A DNA stretch of 64,000 nt from Bacillus sp. MM2020_4 (GTDB taxonomy: Bacteria > Bacillota > Bacilli > Bacillales > Cytobacillaceae), in the NCBI RefSeq assembly GCF_011250555.1, contig NZ_JAANMZ010000003.1, forward strand, positions 124,001-188,000. Reading direction: 5' to 3'. The position numbers and the translations under genes were made by a program. The notes below the pieces were generated by a model that saw only the letters and a program-made list of their open reading frames with translations, made no database searches and was not told the DNA's origin. Below are positions 44,949 through 54,700 of the stretch, piece by piece (position 1 is the stretch's first letter; each line of letters starts with the position of its first letter).

Positions 44949-47363
44949 ATGTTCGTTTCATATAAATGGCTCGAAGATTATATCGATTTAACTGGAGTAA
45001 CAGCAGATGAATTAGCTGAAAAGATTACCAAAAGCGGTATCGAAGTTGAAGGTGTTGAGGTTTTAAACGAAGGTATTAAAGGTGTTGTTATCGGTCACAT
45101 ACTAGAGCGTGAGCAGCATCCGAATGCCGATAAATTAAGCAAATGCCTTGTCGATGTTGGTGAAGATCAGCCTATTCAAATTATTTGCGGCGCACCGAAT
45201 GTAGCTCAAGGACAAAAGGTTGCCGTGGCCAAAGTAGGTGCGGTTTTACCAGGTAATTTTAAAATTAAACGGGCTAAGCTTCGCGGCGAAGAATCGAACG
45301 GAATGATTTGTTCTCTTACTGAGTTAGGATTGGAAGGAAAGGTCGTTCCAAAAGAATATTCTGAAGGGATCTTTGTTTTTCCAGCAGCTGCTGAAGTTGG
45401 TGCCGACGCACTTGCATTATTAGGCAGAGACGATGAGGTCTTAGAACTAAGCTTGACACCAAACCGTGCCGATTGCTTGAGCATGCTTGGGGTTGCCTAT
45501 GAAGTGGCGGCTATTCTTGGAAGAGAGGTTAAACTTCCGGAAACAAACCTAGACCCTGGGGCAGAAAAGGCTTCAGACTATGTGAAAATTACTGTTGAGG
45601 CAAAAGAAGATAATCCATTATATGTAGCAAAAATGATCAAAAATGTAAAAATCGGACCATCTCCGCTTTGGATGCAGGCACGTCTTATGTCTGCGGGGAT
45701 TCGTCCGCACAATAATGTGGTCGATATTACGAACTATATTTTATTAGAATACGGTCAGCCGCTACATGCGTTTGATTACGACCGTTTAGGATCGAAAGAA
45801 ATCCTTGTTCGCCGTGCGGTTGACGGTGAAAAATTTGTAACACTTGACGACGTTGAACGGACATTAAGCGTTGACCATCTTGTGATTACAAATGGGGTGG
45901 AACCAGTTGCCCTTGCAGGTGTGATGGGGGGAGCGAATTCAGAGGTAACTTCAGATACAACGGCGGTTTTACTGGAATCCGCTTATTTTAACGGGGGAAC
46001 TGTTAGGAAGGCTTCCAAGGATCATGGTTTACGAAGTGAAGCAAGTGCCCGTTTTGAAAAAGGTGTCGACCCTAACCGCGTTCGTGCAGCAGGAGAACGT
46101 GCTGCCTATTTAATGGCAAAATTTGCAGGCGGTGAAGTTTTAATTGGTGCTGCTGAAGCTGATACACTTACTGTTGAACCGGCAGTTGTTTCGATTACTT
46201 TGGAAAAAATTAATCGTGTCCTTGGCACAGAGTTGCATATGAAGGATGTAAAAGAAATTTTCGACCGCTTGCAATTTGCTGTGAGTATAGAAGGAGATTT
46301 GATTACAGTAACGGCGCCAACACGCCGCGGTGATATTAGAATCGAAGAAGATTTAGTGGAAGAAGTTGCCCGTCTTTATGGATATGACAATATTCCTAAA
46401 ACACTTCCAATTGGGTCTTCGACACCCGGGAAATTGTCCGAATACCAGAAGAAACGTCGTGAAGTTCGACAGTATCTTGAGGGAGCAGGGTTGTACCAAG
46501 CTGTGACTTATTCCTTAACAAGTGAGGAGAAGGCAGCACAATTTGCATTAGAAAAACGGGATACGATCCGTCTTGCAATGCCAATGAGTGAGGAGCGCAG
46601 TATCCTTCGCCTTAGCATCTTGCCTCAACTTTTAGAGGTAGTAAAATACAATAGTGCCCGTCAAAATGACAGCCTAGCCGTTTATGAAACGGGTGCCGTA
46701 TTCTTAGCGAATGGTGTGGAAGTGCTACCGGAAGAAAAGGAGCATTTAGCTGCAGCAGTTACTGGCTTATGGCATAGTCATTCCTGGCAAGGAGAGAAGA
46801 AGCCTGTCGATTTCTATGTTGTGAAGGGAATCTTAGAAGGCATGTTTGCTAAGATTGGGCTTTCTGAACAAGTTGAATATGTCCAAGCGCAGGTAGACGG
46901 CATGCACCCCGGCCGTACCGCAGAAATCCGCTTGAATGGTGAAAAGATCGGTTTCGTCGGTCAAGTACACCCAAGCGTCCAAAAAGAACTTGATTTAAAG
47001 GATACCTATGTATTTGAACTATCATTAAAAGCAGTCCTTGAAGCGGACACACCAATATTACAATACGAAGCCATTCCCCGCTTCCCATCGATCACAAGAG
47101 ACATTGCCCTTGTGGTAAACAGTGAAACGGTGTCAGGCACCATGAAAAACATTATCATTGAGGCTGGGGCACCTTTGTTAAAAGAGGCGCAGGTGTTTGA
47201 TTTGTATGAGGGTGATAAGATGGAGGCAGGTAAGAAGTCAATTGCTTTCGCTCTTAAATATGCTAATCCGGAACGTACGTTGACGGACGAAGAAGTTACA
47301 AAGGTTCACGAGCGTGTGTTGGGTGCCTTGAAAGACAAGGCAGGCGCGGTTCTTAGAGGTTAA
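44949..47363 (+). CDS. pheT: Phenylalanyl-tRNA synthetase subunit beta
   Basis: PheT, 804 residues, provides tRNA recognition and editing. Domains: N-terminal B1/EMAP-like tRNA-binding region (about 40-150, with [15 protein letters not shown] and [15 protein letters not shown]), the B3/B4 editing module (about 210-400, with [22 protein letters not shown]), B5 (about 410-480, [23 protein letters not shown] in parts), an inactive class II core, and the C-terminal ferredoxin-fold anticodon-binding domain ending near [20 protein letters not shown] 44949 follows AGAAGGAGATGACG. Second gene of the T-box operon, followed by a terminator. Confidence 0.97.
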   Translation: MFVSYKWLEDYIDLTGVTADELAEKITKSGIEVEGVEVLNEGIKGVVIGHILEREQHPNADKLSKCLVDVGEDQPIQIICGAPNVAQGQKVAVAKVGAVLPGNFKIKRAKLRGEESNGMICSLTELGLEGKVVPKEYSEGIFVFPAAAEVGADALALLGRDDEVLELSLTPNRADCLSMLGVAYEVAAILGREVKLPETNLDPGAEKASDYVKITVEAKEDNPLYVAKMIKNVKIGPSPLWMQARLMSAGIRPHNNVVDITNYILLEYGQPLHAFDYDRLGSKEILVRRAVDGEKFVTLDDVERTLSVDHLVITNGVEPVALAGVMGGANSEVTSDTTAVLLESAYFNGGTVRKASKDHGLRSEASARFEKGVDPNRVRAAGERAAYLMAKFAGGEVLIGAAEADTLTVEPAVVSITLEKINRVLGTELHMKDVKEIFDRLQFAVSIEGDLITVTAPTRRGDIRIEEDLVEEVARLYGYDNIPKTLPIGSSTPGKLSEYQKKRREVRQYLEGAGLYQAVTYSLTSEEKAAQFALEKRDTIRLAMPMSEERSILRLSILPQLLEVVKYNSARQNDSLAVYETGAVFLANGVEVLPEEKEHLAAAVTGLWHSHSWQGEKKPVDFYVVKGILEGMFAKIGLSEQVEYVQAQVDGMHPGRTAEIRLNGEKIGFVGQVHPSVQKELDLKDTYVFELSLKAVLEADTPILQYEAIPRFPSITRDIALVVNSETVSGTMKNIIIEAGAPLLKEAQVFDLYEGDKMEAGKKSIAFALKYANPERTLTDEEVTKVHERVLGALKDKAGAVLRG

Positions 47364-47374
47364 TTTTATTGAGG

Positions 47375-47409
47375 CTTGCTCGAAAGATTTTCGGGCAGGT
47401 TTTTTTTTC
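47375..47409 (+). terminator. Terminator after pheT
   Basis: CTTGCTCGAA (47375-47384) / TTCGGGCAGG (47390-47399, G-T pairs included) then T9. Confidence 0.85.
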
Positions 47410-47422
47410 GATAGGATTTCAG

Positions 47423-47496
47423 TTTCGCAAATAAAACGGCCTCTTTCGCAAATAACTATCCTGTTTCGCAAATAAATGATCAACTTTCGCAAATAA
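47423..47496. repeat. Four TTTCGCAAATAA repeats
   Basis: TTTCGCAAATAA occurs at 47423, 47444, 47464 and 47485, with a period of 20-21 bp, and 8-9 variable bases between copies. The array lies in the 250-base gap between convergent pheT and the pterin dehydratase. The regular two-turn spacing on one DNA face could suit a binding protein, or this may be a dispersed repeat remnant. Confidence 0.85.
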
Positions 47497-47571
47497 AAAA
47501 ATTTTTTCCCAAAAGGACAAATCAAATTGGTTGGAAGGCAGCCAATTTAATGTAAACCCTCCATAAGAATA

Positions 47572-47612
47572 ACAAAAAAGGCTGCTCCATAATCAAAAAC
47601 TTCGGGCAGCCT
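47572..47612 (-). terminator. Terminator of the pterin dehydratase gene
   Basis: AGGCTGC (47579-47585) / GCAGCCT (47606-47612) with A6 on the left, giving a reverse-strand U-tract. Confidence 0.82.
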
Positions 47613-47619
47613 CTTTCAA

Positions 47620-47910
47620 TTACATTTTCCCATAAATTTCATCATAGTTTTTCGCCAAGGCAACGTCTAAATCGGTTAGACCTCCCGCATTCCAGGAGGT
47701 GAGCCTTAGCGTTACTAATTTATAGTCAATCGCCATGAACGGGTGATGATTTTTTTCCTCCGAAAGTGCTGCAATTTCATTTACAAAGGCAATCCCTTTC
47801 AAAAACTCCTGAAAGCGATACTTTTTCACAATGAATTTACCGTCCAGTTTCCAGCCGGGTAATTCAGCCAGAGAGTCATCAATTTCTGTTAAAGTAAGTC
47901 TTTTTACCAC
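47620..47910 (-). CDS. 4a-hydroxytetrahydrobiopterin dehydratase (PCD/DCoH family)
   Basis: A 96-residue pterin-4a-carbinolamine dehydratase. It dehydrates the 4a-hydroxy pterin formed by aromatic amino acid hydroxylases; in bacteria lacking that pathway it may serve molybdopterin or folate-related pterins. The signature E-K-x-H-H-P is present in [17 protein letters not shown], followed by [19 protein letters not shown]. There is no in-frame ATG; it begins with GTG, with GGGGGG upstream as a modest ribosome binding site. Lies downstream of rnhC on the same strand. Confidence 0.9.
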   Translation of the reverse strand: MVKRLTLTEIDDSLAELPGWKLDGKFIVKKYRFQEFLKGIAFVNEIAALSEEKNHHPFMAIDYKLVTLRLTSWNAGGLTDLDVALAKNYDEIYGKM

Positions 47911-47950
47911 CCATACCGCCCCCCAACTCCATTTAACTTATATTTATTCC

Positions 47951-48907
47951 TCAGCCCCGCTTTTTATTTACAATCACCATTGCTTTATCTGTATTCGCAA
48001 AGTGCAGCTTCACAAAGGATGGTAAAATATCGCGGCCTTTACTCATAATCAGCTTGGCAGCTGCGATATCAACCTGTGCACCGGCACCTTTTGGGATTTT
48101 AAAACCAGCTGCCTCGCTAAGCTTATCGATATATTGAATAAATGCGTACCGGGCAAGGATGCTGGCGGCAGCAACTGCCAGATGAATACCTTCCGCTTTC
48201 GTACTGAAAAAAACATTTTCTTTGGCAATGGCTTTCTGCCCCTTAATATGCTGAAAATAGGTACTTGGCTGCACGAATTGATCGATCAGAATCGCCTCTG
48301 GTTTTACAGGGGCAATTTTATCCAACACATTTAAAATCGCTTGGTTATGGAGAAGCGCCTTCATCTTCCCTTGGGACATTCCCGACTTTTGCACTTGATT
48401 GTATTTTTCATTTTTCAATGTCATTAGGCTAAATGGAATGACATCTTTGATGACTTTAGCAATCGCACTAATTTTTTCATCATTTAAGTCCTTGGAATCA
48501 CGCACCCCTAATTCCTTTAATAACGGGATATCTTCTTTTCTTACATAGGCAGCTACAACGGTAATGGGGCCAAAAAAATCGCCCGTGCCAACCTCATCTG
48601 ACCCGATGGCAGACATTCCACCTATTCCGACTGGTAGATCTCCCTTAGCCACTGATTTTCCTTTAGCAGCAGCCGGCTTATTCCCGGGGGAACTAACAGA
48701 AACACCGGCACTCCACTTACTGGCTTCTTTCTCGCTATTGTTCCCCTGAAATAAGACTTTCCCAGATTTATATGCTGTGATCATGCATGAAGGAGTTTTC
48801 ACTGCAAACACACTTCCAGGTATGTTTTTATCTAATAGCTGCTTCCCATAATAGCTTTTCATTTCGCTTATTTTGGACATTTCCAAATTCAGAACTACGT
48901 TTCCCAT
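47951..48907 (-). CDS. rnhC: Ribonuclease HIII
   Basis: RnhC, 318 residues, cleaves the RNA strand of RNA-DNA hybrids, removing R-loops and primers. The N-terminal TBP-like substrate-binding domain (about 1-90) is characteristic of HIII rather than HII. The catalytic core begins IGSDEVGTGDFFGPITVVA with the D-E-G motif, then LGVRDSKDLNDEKI, and a third Asp in KPEAILIDQFVQP. A lysine/proline-rich linker lies at about 78-92. The ATG at 48907 has only a weak ribosome binding site. It is divergent from zapA, as in B. subtilis. Confidence 0.95.
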   Translation of the reverse strand: MGNVVLNLEMSKISEMKSYYGKQLLDKNIPGSVFAVKTPSCMITAYKSGKVLFQGNNSEKEASKWSAGVSVSSPGNKPAAAKGKSVAKGDLPVGIGGMSAIGSDEVGTGDFFGPITVVAAYVRKEDIPLLKELGVRDSKDLNDEKISAIAKVIKDVIPFSLMTLKNEKYNQVQKSGMSQGKMKALLHNQAILNVLDKIAPVKPEAILIDQFVQPSTYFQHIKGQKAIAKENVFFSTKAEGIHLAVAAASILARYAFIQYIDKLSEAAGFKIPKGAGAQVDIAAAKLIMSKGRDILPSFVKLHFANTDKAMVIVNKKRG

Positions 48908-49023
48908 TATAAATGCACCACATTTCTAAAAAATAGATTTCCATTTTGAATTTGTTTGACTTTTCGATTTCTATCAATTCGTGTTATGATATGGAGTAGG
49001 ATTCTGGAATGGAGGCAGTAACG

Positions 49024-49287
49024 TTGTCAAATACACAAAAACACCGAACAACCGTAGATATTTACGGGCAGCAATACGTCATTATGGGGACGGAAAGCCC
49101 AAGTCATATTCGACTTGTGGGATCGTTAGTTGACGATAAAATGCGCGAAATACATTCGAAGAATCCTAATTTAGACGTGAACAAACTTGCTGTTTTAACA
49201 GCAGTCAATGCAGTCAATGATTATATTAAAATCAAAGATCAATTAGAACGGCTGCAAACAGAACTACAAAAGGAAAAGGACAACTAA
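49024..49287 (+). CDS. zapA: Cell division protein ZapA
   Basis: ZapA, 87 residues, binds FtsZ and bundles protofilaments in the Z ring. The N-terminal globular part has [20 protein letters not shown] and [16 protein letters not shown]; the C-terminal half is a long coiled coil ([21 protein letters not shown] in parts). The TTG at 49024 lies 8 bases after GGAGG and gives [10 protein letters not shown], like the family; the in-frame ATG at 49009 lies before that element. It is two bases from yshB, so the two are one unit. Confidence 0.94.
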   Translation: MSNTQKHRTTVDIYGQQYVIMGTESPSHIRLVGSLVDDKMREIHSKNPNLDVNKLAVLTAVNAVNDYIKIKDQLERLQTELQKEKDN

Positions 49288-49289
49288 TT

Positions 49290-49844
49290 ATGTTAGATTT
49301 AGCCATAATCATATTTTTAATAATCGGATTTTTCGTCGGTTTAAAGCGCGGTTTTATCCTCCAGCTTGTTCATTTATTAGGTTTTATTATTGCATATATT
49401 GCGGCCTATTCATACTATGACGAGTTAGCTCCCAAATTAACACTATGGATTCCATATCCAAACTTTGGTGAAGGTACGACATTAAAACTTTTAACGGACT
49501 CAAGTGATATGGAAACGGCTTTTTATCGGGCAATTGCCTTTGTCATTATCTTTTTTGCTGTAAAGGTATTATTCCAAATCGTTGGGTCGATGCTTGACTT
49601 TATCGCCCATTTGCCTGTTCTGAAGCAACTCAATATATTTGCAGGCGGCATTCTTGGTTTATGTGAAGTCTATTTAATTATCTTTATTTTATTATACATT
49701 AGTGCGTTAATACCAATTGAACTCATTCAAAATCAATTGGATCACTCCATTTTGGCAAATGCTATTGTAAATCATACACCTATCCTTTCGCAGCAAATCA
49801 AAAGCTTGTGGATTGAATATACAGCTGCATTAACTTCTCTGTAG
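49290..49844 (+). CDS. yshB: CvpA family membrane protein YshB
   Basis: A 184-residue CvpA/colicin V production family protein with four membrane segments: residues about 3-20 (LAIIIFLIIGFFVGLKRGF), 25-45, 75-100 (FYRAIAFVIIFFAVKVLFQIV) and 112-140. The family hallmark GFFVGLKRGFILQLVHLLG is near the N-terminus. Its role in Bacillus is unknown. It starts two bases after zapA, whose end carries AAGGAAAAGGAC as a ribosome binding site, so translation is probably coupled. polX follows after 73 bases. Confidence 0.9.
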   Translation: MLDLAIIIFLIIGFFVGLKRGFILQLVHLLGFIIAYIAAYSYYDELAPKLTLWIPYPNFGEGTTLKLLTDSSDMETAFYRAIAFVIIFFAVKVLFQIVGSMLDFIAHLPVLKQLNIFAGGILGLCEVYLIIFILLYISALIPIELIQNQLDHSILANAIVNHTPILSQQIKSLWIEYTAALTSL

Positions 49845-49917
49845 CAGAGAAGTTTTTCTTTTCACCCTTAAAATAAGATAAAATGAAGATGCTAAATTAG
49901 AGGGCAGGTGAGAGTCA

Positions 49918-51633
49918 ATGAAAATAACGAAAAAAGAAGTTATTCACTTATTAGAAATGATTGCAATTTATATGGAATTAAAAGGGGAGAATCCGTTCAA
50001 AGTTTCGGCCTTTCGCAAGGCGGCAACTGCACTGGAAACGGATGAGCGACCCCTTTCAGAGATTGAAGACTATACAGCAATTTCAGGCATTGGTAAAGGC
50101 ACTGCGGCTGTGATTGATGAATACATAAATGAGGGTTCTTCTTCTGTATTAAAAGAACTGAAAGAAGAAGTGCCGGCCGGTTTAATTCCATTGCTGCAGC
50201 TCCCAGGCCTTGGCGGGAAGAAAATTGCCAAGTTATATAAAGAGTTAGGCATAATAGATGTTTCCAGTTTAAAGGAAGCCTGTGAAGCAGGGAAGGTACA
50301 AGCACTTGCGGGATTTGGGAAAAAAACGGAGGAAAAGATCTTAAGTGCCATTGCGAATGTCGGGACAAGGCCAGATCGGCTGCCGCTAGCCTATATGCTT
50401 CCAATTGCTGAGCAAATTGAAGCAAGACTTGCGGAACTGCCGGAGATTGACCGTTTTTCAAGAGCTGGAAGTTTACGAAGAATGAGAGAGACAATAAAGG
50501 ATCTCGACTTTATCATTGCAACACTTCAGCCGGAAATTGTCCGTGAGCATCTTTTACACTTGCCGAAAATAAAAGAAATCATTGGCGCAGGCGATACAAA
50601 GGTATCTGTTATTTTTGCGTTAGATTATGATGTTTCCGTCGATTTTCGGCTTGTAAAACCGAAGGAATTTATTACCACCCTCCACCATTTCACTGGTTCA
50701 AAGGATCATAATGTCCGGATGCGCCAGCTGGCAAAGGAACGCGGTGAAAAAATCAGTGAGTATGGGGTAGAAGACTTAGAATCAGGAGACATCCGTACCT
50801 TCTCATCTGAAGAAGAATTTTTCAAGCATTTTGACCTCCCGTTCATTCCGCCGGAAATCAGGGAAGACGGAAACGAAGTAGAGACTTTCTCAGTGGAGGA
50901 AGGGGTAATCGAGCTCGAAGATATTAAAGGTGACCTCCACATGCATACCACCTGGAGCGATGGTGCCCATTCGATAGAGGAAATGGTAGAAGCCTGCCGC
51001 AAAAGAGGCTATCAATACATGGCAATCACCGACCATTCACAGTATTTAAAGGTTGCTAATGGTCTAACCAGAGAAAGATTAGTAAAGCAAAAGGAAGAAA
51101 TTAAGAAATTAAATGAGAAATACGATGATTTGCTGATCCTTTCCGGGGTAGAAATGGATATTCTTCCTGACGGCACATTAGACTATGATGATGAACTGCT
51201 AGAAGAAATGGACTTTGTCATTGCGTCCATTCATTCAGCCTTTTCCCAGCCAAGGGAAAAAATTATGGAGCGGCTAAAAACGGCACTTGAAAATGCCCAT
51301 GTCGATTTAATAGCCCATCCCACTGGCAGAAAAATCGGCCGACGCGCGGGGTACGATGTGGATATCGATCTATTAATCCAGTTGGCGAAGGAAACCAATA
51401 CAGCATTAGAATTAAATGCCAATCCAAACCGGCTCGACCTAGCAGCAGAATATTTACGGAAAGCGCAGGATGCCGGTGTAAAGATTCTCATCAATACGGA
51501 TGCCCACAAAATGGACACCTTAGAACATATGAAAATCGGAGTTTCTGCTGCGAAAAAGGGTTGGATTCGAAAATCAACTGTGATCAATGCACTTGATAAA
51601 AATGACTTACTAGAATTTTTGCATAATAGATAA
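49918..51633 (+). CDS. polX: DNA polymerase/3'-5' exonuclease PolX
   Basis: PolX, 571 residues, a family X repair polymerase. The N-terminal helix-hairpin-helix region (about 1-140, with [16 protein letters not shown] and [17 protein letters not shown]) binds DNA, followed by the palm with [17 protein letters not shown] (catalytic Asp pair) and SVDFRLV. The C-terminal PHP domain (about 335-571) has [32 protein letters not shown] and NTDAHK, the metal ligands for the Mn-dependent 3'-5' exonuclease. The ribosome binding site GGGCAGGTGAG precedes the ATG; mutS2 follows after 16 bases. Confidence 0.95.
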   Translation: MKITKKEVIHLLEMIAIYMELKGENPFKVSAFRKAATALETDERPLSEIEDYTAISGIGKGTAAVIDEYINEGSSSVLKELKEEVPAGLIPLLQLPGLGGKKIAKLYKELGIIDVSSLKEACEAGKVQALAGFGKKTEEKILSAIANVGTRPDRLPLAYMLPIAEQIEARLAELPEIDRFSRAGSLRRMRETIKDLDFIIATLQPEIVREHLLHLPKIKEIIGAGDTKVSVIFALDYDVSVDFRLVKPKEFITTLHHFTGSKDHNVRMRQLAKERGEKISEYGVEDLESGDIRTFSSEEEFFKHFDLPFIPPEIREDGNEVETFSVEEGVIELEDIKGDLHMHTTWSDGAHSIEEMVEACRKRGYQYMAITDHSQYLKVANGLTRERLVKQKEEIKKLNEKYDDLLILSGVEMDILPDGTLDYDDELLEEMDFVIASIHSAFSQPREKIMERLKTALENAHVDLIAHPTGRKIGRRAGYDVDIDLLIQLAKETNTALELNANPNRLDLAAEYLRKAQDAGVKILINTDAHKMDTLEHMKIGVSAAKKGWIRKSTVINALDKNDLLEFLHNR

Positions 51634-51649
51634 AAGGAGGATATACTCC

Positions 51650-54007
51650 ATGCAAGAAAGAGCCTTAAAGGTACTAGAATTTACAAAGGTAAGAGAGCTG
51701 CTGTTGGAACACGCATCCTCCTCACTTGGTAGAGAGAAAATAAAAAATCTTGTGCCATCAACTGATTTTGAAGAAGTAGCCAGACTGCAAACCGAGACCG
51801 ATGAAGCAGCAACGGTTTTTCGGATAAAAGGAAATGTTCCGTTATCAGGGATCCATGATATTCGCGCCCATATCAAACGTTCTGTGATTGGCGGTGTCCT
51901 CAGCCCGCATGAATTAAATCAAATCGCGAGCACCATCCATGCCAGCCGTCAAATGAAGCGATTCATTGAGGACATTGCTGCCGAAAGAACAGAACTGCCC
52001 ATTTTAGTAGAACAAGTCGAGAGGATCATTCCGCTCACAAACCTGGAGCAAGATATTAAACATGCCATTGATGAAGGCGGCGAGGTGTTAGATAGCGCGA
52101 GTGACTTATTGCGCACCTTAAGACACCAACTCAGGTCAAATGAATCGCGTGTTCGTGAGAAACTAGAAAGTATGATTCGTTCGTCAAATGCAGCAAAAAT
52201 GCTGTCAGATGCGATTGTTACGATTCGTAATGACCGGTTTGTTATTCCGGTAAAACAAGAATACCGCGGCCATTATGGCGGTATCATTCATGATCAAAGC
52301 GCATCCGGCCAAACGCTATTTATTGAGCCGCAGGTCATCGTTCAATTAAATAATCAATTACAGGACATCCGAGTAAAGGAACAGCTTGAAATTGACCGAA
52401 TCCTGACAGAGCTTTCCGCAAAAGCGGCTGAGCATGAGAGCGAGCTCAAAGTCATTGTGGAAGTTTTAGCTAATTTAGATTTTATATTTGCAAAGGCGAG
52501 ATACGGGAAAAAAATAAAGGCATCGAAACCGCTGATGAATAATGAGGGAAGAATTGCCTTATATAAGGCGAGACATCCGTTAATTCCCATTGATGAAGTA
52601 GTGGCCAACGACATCATGCTTGGGAAAGAGTTTACGACTATTGTTATTACCGGGCCAAACACCGGGGGGAAAACGGTAACGTTAAAAACCCTGGGCTTAT
52701 GCTCTTTAATGGCGCAGGCAGGATTACAGGTTCCGGCCTTAGACGGCTCTGAGCTTGCGGTCTTTGATGCGGTGTACGCTGACATTGGCGATGAACAGTC
52801 GATTGAACAGAGCTTAAGTACTTTTTCTTCGCATATGGTCAATATCGTTGACATCTTAAATAGTGTAGATTTCAACAGTTTGGTATTATTTGATGAACTT
52901 GGAGCGGGGACGGATCCACAGGAAGGCGCCGCTTTGGCCATTTCGATACTCGACGAGGTGCACAAGCGGGGGGCAAGGGTCATTGCAACAACCCATTACC
53001 CGGAATTAAAGGCGTACGGCTATAATCGTGAAGGTGTGTTAAATGCCAGTGTAGAATTTGATGTTGAAACATTAAGCCCAACATATAAATTACTTCTAGG
53101 AGTCCCGGGCAGAAGTAACGCCTTTGAAATCTCGAAACGTTTAGGTTTAAGTGACCGGGTGATTCAAGCAGCGCGTTCACATGTTAGTGAAGACACAAAT
53201 CAAATTGATAAGATGATTGCTTCTTTAGAAAGCAGTAAACGGCAGGCGGAAGAGGAGCAGTTGGAAGCAAGGGATTATTTGAACCAAGCGGAGAAGCTGC
53301 ACCAGGACTTGCAAAAGCAAATGATCGAATTTTATGAGAAGAAAGATGCCATGCTGGAAAAAGCGGCAGAAAAAGCCGCGGACATCGTCGATGAGGCTAA
53401 ACAAGAGGCAGAGCAAGTCATTCGTGATCTTCGCAAAATGAGAACTGAAAAACATCTGGAAATTAAGGAGCATGAATTAATTGATGCCAAACGTCGTCTT
53501 GAAGACGCAGCGCCGGAAATTAAGAAATCTGTGAATCTTGCTAATAAGAAAAATAAAAAGCACAGTTACATGCCGGGGGATGAGGTAAAAGTTTTAACAT
53601 TTGACCAAAAAGGGACACTCGTTGAAAAAGTGTCTGCAAATGAGTGGCAGGTTCAAATCGGAATTTTGAAAATGAAGGTCAAAGAGAAGGACATGGAATA
53701 TGTGAGTACGCCAAAACAAGTGGAAACAAGACCAATGGCTATTGTCCAAGGGCGTGATTCACATGTTAAACTGGAATTAGATCTTCGCGGAGAACGGTAT
53801 GAAGATGCCCTATTGAAAGTGGAAAAATATATTGATGATGCTCTTCTTTCCAGTTATCCACGTGTATCGATTATCCACGGGAAAGGGACAGGAGCCCTAA
53901 GGCAAGGTGTTCAGGAATATTTACGAAACCATCGTTCCGTCAAGAAAATTCGCTTTGGAGAAGCCGGAGAGGGTGGATCAGGCGTAACCATCGTAGAGTT
54001 TAAATAA
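51650..54007 (+). CDS. mutS2: MutS2, recombination suppressor / ribosome-rescue nuclease
   Basis: MutS2, 785 residues. The order is: a clamp/core region (about 1-290), an ABC-type ATPase (about 310-520), a long coiled coil (about 520-640), a KOW-like segment, and a C-terminal Smr nuclease domain (about 710-785). Walker A is [17 protein letters not shown], the signature region [16 protein letters not shown], Walker [17 protein letters not shown], and the Smr motifs [13 protein letters not shown] and [14 protein letters not shown]. The mismatch-recognition domain of MutS1 is absent, as expected. The family limits recombination and, in B. subtilis, also splits collided ribosomes. AAAGGAGG precedes the ATG. 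Confidence 0.96.
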   Translation: MQERALKVLEFTKVRELLLEHASSSLGREKIKNLVPSTDFEEVARLQTETDEAATVFRIKGNVPLSGIHDIRAHIKRSVIGGVLSPHELNQIASTIHASRQMKRFIEDIAAERTELPILVEQVERIIPLTNLEQDIKHAIDEGGEVLDSASDLLRTLRHQLRSNESRVREKLESMIRSSNAAKMLSDAIVTIRNDRFVIPVKQEYRGHYGGIIHDQSASGQTLFIEPQVIVQLNNQLQDIRVKEQLEIDRILTELSAKAAEHESELKVIVEVLANLDFIFAKARYGKKIKASKPLMNNEGRIALYKARHPLIPIDEVVANDIMLGKEFTTIVITGPNTGGKTVTLKTLGLCSLMAQAGLQVPALDGSELAVFDAVYADIGDEQSIEQSLSTFSSHMVNIVDILNSVDFNSLVLFDELGAGTDPQEGAALAISILDEVHKRGARVIATTHYPELKAYGYNREGVLNASVEFDVETLSPTYKLLLGVPGRSNAFEISKRLGLSDRVIQAARSHVSEDTNQIDKMIASLESSKRQAEEEQLEARDYLNQAEKLHQDLQKQMIEFYEKKDAMLEKAAEKAADIVDEAKQEAEQVIRDLRKMRTEKHLEIKEHELIDAKRRLEDAAPEIKKSVNLANKKNKKHSYMPGDEVKVLTFDQKGTLVEKVSANEWQVQIGILKMKVKEKDMEYVSTPKQVETRPMAIVQGRDSHVKLELDLRGERYEDALLKVEKYIDDALLSSYPRVSIIHGKGTGALRQGVQEYLRNHRSVKKIRFGEAGEGGSGVTIVEFK

Positions 54008-54026
54008 GGTCGGGGAGAAGCGAAAA

Positions 54027-54434
54027 ATGGACCAGTTTTGGGAGAACGAATATATTCAAATTGCTGCCTATTATAGTGTAGTTATTCTTTGTATGGTTGT
54101 CTTTTTAGCCATTTTTGAAATGGTAACAAAATATAAAAATTGGGAAGAAATTAAAAATGGTAATTTAGCAGTGGCATTGGCAACCGGCGGGAAAATATTT
54201 GGTGTAGCGAATATTTTCCGAGCATCCGTCGACGTGCATAATTCTCTGCTTGAAATGATTGGTTGGGGGATCTACGGTTTTGTGCTATTACTTGCCGGCT
54301 ATTTTATCTTCGAATTTTTAACGCCAAAATTTAAAATTGATGAAGAAATTCAGAATGATAATCGTGCAGTAGGGTTGATTTCGCTGATTATCTCAGTTGG
54401 ATTGTCATACGTAATTGGGGCAGGGATTTCGTAA
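54027..54434 (+). CDS. yshE: YshE, DUF350 membrane protein
   Basis: A 135-residue DUF350 family protein with four membrane segments: residues about 12-32, about 48-62, about 75-100 (LLEMIGWGIYGFVLLLAGYFIFEFL) and about 112-133. Each half carries the family pattern of a polar N/D-R-A-V turn before a helix (NGNLAVALATGGKIFG and DNRAVGLISLIISVGLSY). Function unknown. It follows mutS2 after 19 bases and precedes a 27-codon ORF. Confidence 0.9.
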   Translation: MDQFWENEYIQIAAYYSVVILCMVVFLAIFEMVTKYKNWEEIKNGNLAVALATGGKIFGVANIFRASVDVHNSLLEMIGWGIYGFVLLLAGYFIFEFLTPKFKIDEEIQNDNRAVGLISLIISVGLSYVIGAGIS

Positions 54435-54447
54435 GGGGAGAATGAAA

Positions 54448-54531
54448 GTGGAAACATTAGCAAAAGTTCTTATTGGTTTATGCGGTATATTTGTGCTACT
54501 TGGTATTATCTATTTTGTGTTTTTTGCTTAA
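54448..54531 (+). CDS. 27-residue single-pass membrane peptide
   Basis: A very small ORF 13 bases after yshE: GTG start, product METLAKVLIGLCGIFVLLGI followed by IYFVFFA, nearly entirely one membrane helix. AAGGGGAG (54433-54440) is well placed for GTG 54448; ATG at 54442 is in frame but too close. The terminator begins 6 bases after the stop, so the ORF is the last item of the mutS2-yshE transcript, which supports its being translated. I do not recognise a family. Confidence 0.55.
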   Translation: METLAKVLIGLCGIFVLLGIIYFVFFA

Positions 54532-54536
54532 ACATG

Positions 54537-54570
54537 ACATCGCTGAAACTGATTCAGCGGTGTTTTTTTC
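54537..54570 (+). terminator. Terminator after yshE unit
   Basis: ACATCGCTGAA (54537-54547) / TTCAGCGGTGT (54553-54563, one G-T) then T7. Confidence 0.9.
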
Positions 54571-54616
54571 AATAAGAAATTTAAGCCATCAACTATCCTG
54601 TTGAAGCTTTTCTTCA

Positions 54617-54645
54617 TTGTCTATTGTGAAGTACTGTACTATAAT
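54617..54645 (+). promoter_or_regulatory. lcfA promoter
   Basis: TTGTCT (54617-54622), 17-bp spacer, TATAAT (54640-54645). No FadR-like palindrome was seen here. Confidence 0.65.
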
Positions 54646-54700
54646 TAAAGAGAGTTTTGAATTTTTATAATTATACAGATAAATAAGAGGGAGGTTATGC

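Noticed and set aside
51650-54007. Mismatch repair protein MutS
   Set aside because: The N-terminal mismatch-binding domain with the F-x-E motif is missing and a C-terminal Smr domain is present, so it is MutS2.
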